From: Novosphingobium silvae
GTDB taxonomy: Bacteria; Pseudomonadota; Alphaproteobacteria; Sphingomonadales; Sphingomonadaceae
DNA: 64,000 nt
Reading direction: 5' to 3'
NCBI RefSeq assembly: GCF_009856825.1
Contig: NZ_WVTD01000004.1
Span: 186,001-250,000 of the forward strand
Shown here: one piece after another, positions 17,358 to 23,868 of the stretch
How positions within the stretch are numbered: position 1 is the stretch's first letter
Layout: the number at the start of each line of letters is the position of its first letter
Notes under the pieces: model-generated
The model's input: only the letters and a program-made list of their open reading frames with translations
What the model was told of the DNA's origin: nothing
The model's database searches: none
Made by a program: the position numbers and the translations under genes

Positions 17358-18424
17358 GCCCCTCTCGTCACCGCGAAGATGCCGGTGGCGTTGCCGCTGT
17401 CGAAGGTGAGGTCGAGAGTGCCGGTCCCCGGATCGACGTCGCGGCTGATAAATTCGTAGAACGAGCCCGGCACTTCGAGCATGGTTTCGCTCCCGTCCGC
17501 GAGGCGGAAGGGGCGCGCCACCTTGTCGGCGAGGATGGCGGTCTGGCGCACGCGCCCGTTGCGCGAAATCTCGACGGAGGGCTTGAGCGGATAGCCGGCC
17601 GCCTTCAGCTCTTCGGCATGGGAGACGACGTCCGGCACCCGGGTGGTGGCGTGATTGAAGGCGTTGCCCTCGGTCGCGATCCAGGCGCCTTCCTTGCTGT
17701 GGGCGAGGAGGGCCTGGTAGTCATCGAGGGCGGGGACGGGGTGCTGCCGGTCGAACGCGCGCAGCGCGCCGCGAAGGATCGTCACGCCGTCTTCCACCGT
17801 GCAGTCGCCCTCGCGCGCGATGGCGTCCAGCGCGCGGCGCTCGGGCTCGCCAAGCGGATCGGTCGAGGAGCCGAAGATCGCCTCCGCCGCTGCCTGCGCA
17901 GCCGGGGCTAGCTGGTCGACGTGCAGTTCGGAGACGAAGAACTGCGGCACCGCCTCGGGCAGGTCCGCCTGGACAAGCGCCCGTCCCGTCATCGTCAGCG
18001 CCGGAAGTGGGTAGAGGCCGCGCACCTCGTAGCCGAGCGGGGCCAGGAAGCGCAGGAACGCCTCGTGCCCGCGCGGCAGGGCGCCGGTGGGGCCATCGAT
18101 GGTGCGCAGGGCGCCATGGTCGAAGACGATCGCTCCTTCGGGCGCTTCTCCTGCAGGCCCGAACGCTCCGCCGCGCATGTCCTCCACATAGCGCGCCGCA
18201 GTGGGCACGCGCTCCAGCAGGTCGAGGAACAGCGCCGCATTGAGCGCCATGGCGACTTGCGCGCGGCTCGCCCTTCCGGTGCCTCCTGCGAACGCCCTGC
18301 CAAGTTCCGGGGCGATGGAGAGGGTGGAGAGCACTTGCAAGGCACGCTCCCTCCCGACGAGCGGCGAGAGCAGTTCGTGGATGGTTCGAAGGCTTTCCGC
18401 TGGGCTGCGAGAGGCCGAGGCCAT
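17354..18424 (-). CDS. DUF1338 family protein, 2-oxoadipate dioxygenase/decarboxylase (HglS)-like
   Basis: A 356-residue member of the DUF1338 family. The characterised Pseudomonas putida member HglS is an Fe(II) enzyme converting 2-oxoadipate to 2-hydroxyglutarate in lysine breakdown. Candidate metal ligands are His in FDHGALRTI, His in EGNAFNHATTRV and Glu in GSFYEFISRD. The ATG at 18424 has GAGGA 5 bases upstream. It is first in the ast operon and its stop overlaps the astD start (ATGA). Why a 2-oxoacid dioxygenase leads an arginine operon is unclear; it may act on a succinylated or C5/C6 oxo-acid intermediate, or link lysine and arginine catabolism. The 280-bp gap to the divergent gene should hold both promoters. 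Confidence 0.85.
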   Translation of the reverse strand: MASASRSPAESLRTIHELLSPLVGRERALQVLSTLSIAPELGRAFAGGTGRASRAQVAMALNAALFLDLLERVPTAARYVEDMRGGAFGPAGEAPEGAIVFDHGALRTIDGPTGALPRGHEAFLRFLAPLGYEVRGLYPLPALTMTGRALVQADLPEAVPQFFVSELHVDQLAPAAQAAAEAIFGSSTDPLGEPERRALDAIAREGDCTVEDGVTILRGALRAFDRQHPVPALDDYQALLAHSKEGAWIATEGNAFNHATTRVPDVVSHAEELKAAGYPLKPSVEISRNGRVRQTAILADKVARPFRLADGSETMLEVPGSFYEFISRDVDPGTGTLDLTFDSGNATGIFAVTRGA

Positions 18425-18704
18425 GGCGTCCTCGTTTATGATTGTTGCGTGAGCAGGAAACATAGGAAAGCGTGACAGGGAAGTCCATCGCAGTAACGAT
18501 CCGCCGCGCGCCGCCCCTGCAAGGGTGCTGGATGGCACGACAGGCTCCACAGGAGCGATCACAAGTGAGCGTGGCAAGCCAGGTCGCAACGCCATATCGG
18601 CTCCACGGAGCATCCGGCCCATTTTTTGCAGTGCAACGTGAAACCGAAACGTCATGTGGGGAATTCTGCGGTGGATACATTCATCTGCAGTTCACGGGGT
18701 GCAC

Positions 18705-21050
18705 ATGGCCTATTCGCCAAAATCGCATGACTTGCACCAGGACCGCGACGGCGCCGAAGTACGCTCGATCTTCGATGTCGTGCCGGCGGTAACGGCGCGC
18801 CCGATGCGTCTTGCGCTGGTTGGCAACTTCGCGCCGCGCAAGTGCGGGATCACCACTTTCACCACCGACATCTGCGAGAAGCTGCGCGCCCATCATCCCG
18901 AAGTCGCGGTCGAGGTCCATGCGCTCGACGATCCGCGCGCGCCGCTCGCTTATGAAGGCGTGGCCGGCACGATCGCCTGCGACGATCCGGAAGCCTACGC
19001 CGCCGCGGCCCGCCGCATCAACGAATCGGGTGTGGACGCCGTCTGGCTCCAGCACGAGTACGGCATCTTCGGCGGCGCGGACGGCGAGATGGTGCTGTCC
19101 TTCGTCGATCGGCTCGCCCCGCCGCTGGTGCTCACGCTTCATACGGTCCTGAGCGAACCTTCGGAGCGGCAGCGCGCGATCCTGCGCCATCTGGTGACGC
19201 GCGCCTCGCGCATCATGGTCATGTCGCGCCACTCGCGCGACCTGCTCGAGCACGAGTACGGCGCGCCCGCGCGCATCCTCGAGGTGATCGACCATGGCGC
19301 GCCAGACCGTCCGTTCGGCCGGCAGGACGAGTTCAAGGCCCGCCTTGGCCTCACCGGGCGCAAGGTGCTCATGACGTTTGGGCTCCTGGGTCCGGGCAAG
19401 GGGCTGGAGCATGCCATTCGGGCGCTTCCCGCCATCGTCGAGCGGCACCCCGAGGCGCTCTACCGGATCGTCGGCGCCACGCACCCCAATCTCGTCGCGC
19501 GCGACGGCGAGGCCTATCGCGACACGCTGGCGGCGTTGGCGCAGGAACTGGGCGTCGCGCGACATATCGCCTGGGACAACCGGTTTCTCGAAACCGACGA
19601 ACTCCTCGACCAGCTCGAGGCCTGCGACATCTATCTCACGCCCTATCCGGGGCTTCAGCAGTCCACTTCGGGCACGCTGAGCTATGCGGTCGCACTGGGC
19701 AAGGCCGTCGTGTCGACGCCCTACGTCCACGCCCGCGAACTGCTGGGCCAGGGCGTGGGCAGCCTGATCGAGCCGCATTCCAGCGAGGCGATCGCCCGTG
19801 CGGTCAACGCGCTGCTCGACGATCCGGCCGAGATGGCGGCGATGCAGCGCCGCGCCTATGCGCGTGGCCGCGAGACGATCTGGCCGCGCTTCGCCGATGC
19901 GACTGCCCGCCTTGCCGTCGCCGCGCTGCCCGACAAGGCGGAAGCGCCGCCGCTCACCGCGACGCCGGGTCTCTCGGCCGTGCTGGCGATGAGCGACGGC
20001 ACCGGGATGCTGCAGCACTCGGTCGGCGTGGTGCCCGATCGCCGCCACGGCTACTGCCTGGACGACAATGCCCGCGCACTCATGCTCATGAACCTGGCGC
20101 AGGGAATGCCCGCCGCTGAGCGGATGAAGTGGAGCCTCGTCTACGCCTCCTTCGTGCAGTCGGCCTGGAACCCCGATCTTCGCCGCTTCCGCAACTTCAT
20201 GCGCTTCGACCGCAGCTGGTGCGAGGACGAGGGATCGGAGGATTCGAACGGACGGGCGGTCTGGGCACTGGGTCAGACTTACGAGTGCGCGCCCGACGAA
20301 GGCCTCGCCGCCTGGGGCCTCCATCTCTACGACGAAGTGCTGAAAGCGCTCGAACCGCTCAGCTCACCGCGCGCCATCGGCTTTGCCATGCTGGGCGCCT
20401 GTGCGGTCCTGCGCCGCGATCCGGGGCACGAGGCCTCGCGCAAGCTCGTGGAGCATGGCGGCGACTTCCTGATGCGCCTGCTCGGCGAAGGACGCCGCCC
20501 GGACTGGGCCTGGTTCGAGGCCGTCCTCGGCTACGACAATCCCCGCCTATCGCAGGCGCTGGTCGAGGCCGGGATGGCGCTCGGCCGCGAGGAATGGACC
20601 GGCGCGGGCTTGGAGACGCTGCAGTGGATCTGCGCGCAGCAGGTCTCGGCCAAGGGGCAGTTCCGCCCGATCGGCTCGGAAAGCTTCCACCGCGAGCACA
20701 GCTATCTGCCTTTCGACCAGCAGCCGCTCGAGGCACAGGCCGCGATAGAGGCGGCACTGTCCGCCTGGAACGCCACGAGCGGGGCCTTCTGGTTCGATCA
20801 TGCCCTTGTCGCCTGGCGCTGGTTCTTCGGCGACAACGACCGGGGCGCCGTGCTCGCGGACATCGCGACAGGCCGCTGCCGCGACGGCGTGACGCCGCGC
20901 GGCGCCAATGCAAACTGCGGGGCCGAATCCTTACTGGCCTTCCAGTTGTCGCATTATGCGCTTATGAAGCTGGTCCACGAGCCGTCTACATCCACACCCC
21001 TGAACCGGGAAGGAGACTTGCTTGAACCGGCCCGAGAACGTCTGGTCTGA
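18705..21050 (+). CDS. GT4 glycosyltransferase with a long C-terminal helical domain
   Basis: A 781-residue cytosolic protein. Residues about 30-400 are a GT-B glycosyltransferase: GNFAPRKCGITTFT nucleotide-sugar loop, LQHEYGIFGG, FGLLGPGKGLEHAI and the C-terminal donor motif around YPGLQQSTSGTLSYAVALGK. The last 370 residues (SVGVVPDRRHGYCLDDNARAL, EDSNGRAVWALG) are not glycosyltransferase-like and resemble the alpha/alpha-barrel folds of glycan-active enzymes. It overlaps the GH130 gene by 29 bases, so the two are coupled. A mannosyl substrate is suggested by the GH130 partner only. The start at 18705 follows GGGGT; promoter and start are not certain. Confidence 0.85.
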   Translation: MAYSPKSHDLHQDRDGAEVRSIFDVVPAVTARPMRLALVGNFAPRKCGITTFTTDICEKLRAHHPEVAVEVHALDDPRAPLAYEGVAGTIACDDPEAYAAAARRINESGVDAVWLQHEYGIFGGADGEMVLSFVDRLAPPLVLTLHTVLSEPSERQRAILRHLVTRASRIMVMSRHSRDLLEHEYGAPARILEVIDHGAPDRPFGRQDEFKARLGLTGRKVLMTFGLLGPGKGLEHAIRALPAIVERHPEALYRIVGATHPNLVARDGEAYRDTLAALAQELGVARHIAWDNRFLETDELLDQLEACDIYLTPYPGLQQSTSGTLSYAVALGKAVVSTPYVHARELLGQGVGSLIEPHSSEAIARAVNALLDDPAEMAAMQRRAYARGRETIWPRFADATARLAVAALPDKAEAPPLTATPGLSAVLAMSDGTGMLQHSVGVVPDRRHGYCLDDNARALMLMNLAQGMPAAERMKWSLVYASFVQSAWNPDLRRFRNFMRFDRSWCEDEGSEDSNGRAVWALGQTYECAPDEGLAAWGLHLYDEVLKALEPLSSPRAIGFAMLGACAVLRRDPGHEASRKLVEHGGDFLMRLLGEGRRPDWAWFEAVLGYDNPRLSQALVEAGMALGREEWTGAGLETLQWICAQQVSAKGQFRPIGSESFHREHSYLPFDQQPLEAQAAIEAALSAWNATSGAFWFDHALVAWRWFFGDNDRGAVLADIATGRCRDGVTPRGANANCGAESLLAFQLSHYALMKLVHEPSTSTPLNREGDLLEPARERLV

Positions 21051-22332
21051 ACCGCTACGCATCTTCGATACCCGCCTGCACGCCGACCCGTCGCGGGTGG
21101 TGCTGCGGCCCTTCCACCTGGGCTGGCAGGCGAAGAATGCTCCCGGCGGCCGGGCCCTGCGCCTCGTAGAGGACGTCGCCGCGCTCACCGAAGCGCGCGC
21201 GGCGCTCGAGTACGAGCGCGTGCTGCGTGATTTCAAGGAACGCCACTGGCAGACCGAACGCATCTTCGCCGACCGCTTCGCCGAAGTGGCCGAGAACATG
21301 TCGCTGGTGGCCGAGGACTATTCCGAGACGAAGCAGCGGCTGATCGGCTCGTACTTCTGCCACGAGTACACTTTCGCCGCCGCGGCGCTGATGAACCCGT
21401 CGATCGTCCCATCGCCCGACCAGTCGGGGATGCAGGACGGCTGCGTGCGTTTCATCATGTCGCTGCGCGCGGTGGGCGAAGGGCACATCAGCTCCATCGC
21501 GTTTCGCGAAGGCATCGCCGAGCCCGACGGGGAGTTCTGCCTCTGGCCGCAGGCCGCCTTCGCCACCTCGGTGGAGCTGGACGAGGAAGACCAGTTCGAC
21601 GCGGACTGCAGCGTCTCGGTGCACCGCCACGTCGAATCGAGCCTGTCGAACACGGTCATCTTCCCCATCACCGAGCAGCAGCGAGGCGGGCTCGAAGACC
21701 TTCGCCTGGTCCGCTTCGACCATGGCGGCGGCGACTACGAGTGGATCGGCACCTACACCGCCTATTCGGGCAGCTCGATCCGCTCCGAGCTTCTTCGCAC
21801 GCGCGACTTCCGCCAGTTCGACCTCGAGCCGATTCGCGGGGCCGCCGGGCGCAACAAGGGCATGGCGCTCTTCCCCGAGAAGATCGACGGCCGCTTCGCC
21901 ATGGTGAGCCGGCAGGACGGGAAGAACCTCTTCCTCCTGTTCTCCGACAAGATCGACCAGTGGGACGACGAAGGCGTGCTGCTGATGGAGCCCAAGTTCC
22001 CCTGGGAGTTCATCCAGATCGGCAACTGCGGCAGCCCCATCCTCACCGACGAGGGCTGGCTTCTGTTCACGCACGGCGTGGGCGCCATGCGCAAGTATGC
22101 GCTGGGCTGCGCGCTGCTCGACCGCGACGATCCGAGCAAAGTGCTCGCCCGCACCACCGATCCCGTGCTCACGGCCGAGAACGCGGACCGTTCGGGCTAT
22201 GTCCCCAACGTGATCTACACGTGCGGCGCGCTCAAGGTGGGAGAGCAGCTGCTGATCCCCTACGGCATCTCCGATAGCACTGTGGGTTTCGCCACCTGCA
22301 GGATCCAGTCGCTGCTGGACATGATGGAATAA
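21022..22332 (+). CDS. Glycoside hydrolase/phosphorylase family 130
   Basis: A 436-residue five-bladed beta-propeller enzyme of GH130, a family dominated by beta-mannoside phosphorylases and some hydrolases. Family landmarks: NPSIVP, RFIMSLRAVGEGHISSIAFR, GLEDLRLV (variant of the catalytic-Asp motif EDPR; the Pro is replaced by Leu), YTAYSG, and KGMALFPEKIDGRFAMVSR. No signal peptide, so it acts inside the cell, probably making or recycling the glycan of the overlapping GT4 partner. The Pro-to-Leu change next to the catalytic Asp may mark a subfamily. Whether it is phosphorolytic cannot be read from sequence. Confidence 0.88.
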   Translation: MNRPENVWSEPLRIFDTRLHADPSRVVLRPFHLGWQAKNAPGGRALRLVEDVAALTEARAALEYERVLRDFKERHWQTERIFADRFAEVAENMSLVAEDYSETKQRLIGSYFCHEYTFAAAALMNPSIVPSPDQSGMQDGCVRFIMSLRAVGEGHISSIAFREGIAEPDGEFCLWPQAAFATSVELDEEDQFDADCSVSVHRHVESSLSNTVIFPITEQQRGGLEDLRLVRFDHGGGDYEWIGTYTAYSGSSIRSELLRTRDFRQFDLEPIRGAAGRNKGMALFPEKIDGRFAMVSRQDGKNLFLLFSDKIDQWDDEGVLLMEPKFPWEFIQIGNCGSPILTDEGWLLFTHGVGAMRKYALGCALLDRDDPSKVLARTTDPVLTAENADRSGYVPNVIYTCGALKVGEQLLIPYGISDSTVGFATCRIQSLLDMME

Positions 22333-22344
22333 GGGACGGGCGCC

Positions 22345-23427
22345 ATGAACCTGATCGAACGGCTGGCGCTCGGCGTCCCGGTTATCCAGGCGCCGATGGC
22401 GGGAACGAGTACGTCGCTGATGGCGGCGGAAGTCTCCAACGCTGGCGCGCTCGGATCCATCGCCGTAGGCGCGACCGACGCCGCCGGCGCGCGCGAGATG
22501 ATCGCGCAGGTTCGCGCCCGAACCACCCGGCCGTTCAACGTCAACCTCTTCGTCCATGCCGCGCCGGTAGCCGATCCGGAACGCGAGGCGGGATGGACGG
22601 ACTGGCTGCGCTCGCTCTTCGTCGAGTTCGGGGCAGAGCCGCCGCAGGCGCTGCAGTCGCCCTACCGCAGCTTCGTCGACGACGAGGAGATGCTGGCGCT
22701 GCTGGTGGAACAGGCTCCGCCCGTGGTCAGCTTCCATTTCGGACTTCCGCCCGCCGAAGCGATCACGGCGCTGAAGGAACGCGGCGTGCTGCTGCTTGCC
22801 ACGGCCACCAGCCTCGAGGAAGCGCAGCGGGCGGCCGCCGCCGGGATCGACGCCGTCGTGGCGCAGGGGATCGAGGCGGGCGGCCATCGCGGCACGTTCG
22901 ATCCCGCCGCGCCCGACGATGCGCTGACCACCATGGCGCTGACCCGGCTGCTGGCGCGCGACGGCCTGCTGCCCGTGATCGCAGCGGGAGGCATCATGGA
23001 CGGGGCAGGCATCGCCGCCGCGCTCGATCTTGGCGCCGTCGCCGCGCAGATGGGCACCGCTTTCGTCGGCTGTCCAGAATCCGATGCCGACGAGGCTTAC
23101 CGGACGGCGCTGGCAGGCCCTGCCGCCTGGCATACTGTGCTGACGCCGCTGGTCTCGGGACGTCCGGCGCGGGCGCTCGCCAACCGGTTCACCGCGCTGG
23201 CCGCGCAGCAGGGAGACCGGCGGCCCCCGGACTATCCCATCGCCTATCACGCCGGAAAGGCGCTCAACACCGCCGCGAAGGCGCGGGGCGAGCATGGCTT
23301 CGGCGCACAATGGGCAGGACAGGGCGCGCCGCTTGCGCGAAGCCTGCCTGCGGCCGTGCTGGTCGAGACGCTGAAGGCAGAGCTAGACGCCACGCGCCGC
23401 GCAGCCTTGACTATGCGAACCATTTAG
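22345..23427 (+). CDS. Nitronate monooxygenase family FMN protein
   Basis: A 360-residue TIM-barrel flavoprotein that would oxidise alkyl nitronates such as propionate-3-nitronate. Motifs: PVIQAPMAG at the N-terminus, VVSFHFGLP, the class-I signature VVAQGIEAGGHRGTF with the catalytic His region, IAAGGIMDG, and GAVAAQMGTAFVG for the FMN phosphate. It follows the GH130 gene by 12 bases and may be cotranscribed with the GT4-GH130 pair, but no functional link is apparent. Its last bases overlap a promoter reading onward into a non-coding stretch. Confidence 0.9.
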   Translation: MNLIERLALGVPVIQAPMAGTSTSLMAAEVSNAGALGSIAVGATDAAGAREMIAQVRARTTRPFNVNLFVHAAPVADPEREAGWTDWLRSLFVEFGAEPPQALQSPYRSFVDDEEMLALLVEQAPPVVSFHFGLPPAEAITALKERGVLLLATATSLEEAQRAAAAGIDAVVAQGIEAGGHRGTFDPAAPDDALTTMALTRLLARDGLLPVIAAGGIMDGAGIAAALDLGAVAAQMGTAFVGCPESDADEAYRTALAGPAAWHTVLTPLVSGRPARALANRFTALAAQQGDRRPPDYPIAYHAGKALNTAAKARGEHGFGAQWAGQGAPLARSLPAAVLVETLKAELDATRRAALTMRTI

Positions 23428-23434
23428 GTTATAC
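23407..23434 (+). promoter_or_regulatory. Sigma-70-like promoter at the end of the nitronate monooxygenase gene
   Basis: TTGACT (23407-23412), a 16-base spacer and TTATAC (23429-23434) closely match the housekeeping promoter consensus. It points rightward into a region with no good coding frame, so the expected transcript, starting near 23441, would be non-coding. Confidence 0.5.
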
Positions 23435-23440
23435 GCCGCA

Positions 23441-23847
23441 GCATCGATTGCGATCCTTGGATCACGATCGAACAAGCGGCGGGCCGGGAGCGTGTAGCTG
23501 ACGCTTTCCCTCTCCCGGCGCGGTCGGCGCTTCGGTCGTGGACACCGGAACAGCCACACCAGGATGCGTGGACGAAGATGAGGGTATGCCCTTAGGGAAG
23601 ACGGCATGGGATGCGAGCCCTGCCCGTCACCCCCGCGCACCGCACGGGCTCGGCCATCGGGAGTTCTTCATAGCCTCTCCCGTGGCCCTCGGCAACAAAA
23701 GGCGTGAAACCGGCAGCCCTTGCGTGATGCCCGCAAGGAACCTCCAGCGCCGACCGCCTTGCCGTCCGCTGAACTTCTCCCCCCTCCGGGGTTACCCCGC
23801 ACTCGCCAGCGGGCGATGAGGCGTGCCTGCGGGCCCGCCCTCTTTTT
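23441..23847 (+). ncRNA. Candidate structured non-coding RNA in a 441-bp gene-free stretch
   Basis: Between the nitronate monooxygenase gene (ends 23427) and the convergent PEP-carboxylase-like gene (ends 23869) there is no credible protein gene. The stretch begins with a strong promoter, ends with a hairpin plus T-run, and holds several perfect or near-perfect stems: GCCGGGAG/CTCCCGGC (23483-23490/23512-23519) with nested AGCGT/ACGCT, an 11-12 bp stem (23652-23663/23677-23687), and CCTTGCG/CGCAAGG (23718-23724/23732-23738). I found no RNase P, tmRNA tag or SRP core motifs. Identity unknown; it could be a new RNA or merely GC-rich intergenic DNA. Confidence 0.35.
23818..23847 (+). terminator. 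Rho-independent terminator candidate ending the non-coding stretch
   Basis: GAGGCG pairs with CGCCCTC (one bulged base) and is followed directly by TTTTT at 23843-23847. It points rightward, 22 bp before the end of the convergent PEP-carboxylase-like gene, and would terminate the transcript from the promoter at 23407-23434. Confidence 0.5.
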
Positions 23848-23868
23848 ACGAGTGCGGGCCGACCTCGC

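Noticed and set aside
21055..23310. A 751-codon antisense frame across GH130 and nitronate monooxygenase
   Set aside because: It spans two well-supported sense genes and shows no domain or start signal.
23441..23847. RNase P RNA, tmRNA or SRP RNA in the gene-free stretch
   Set aside because: The RNase P P4 core, a tmRNA tag frame or T-arm, and the SRP GGAAG-type loop could not be found on either strand.
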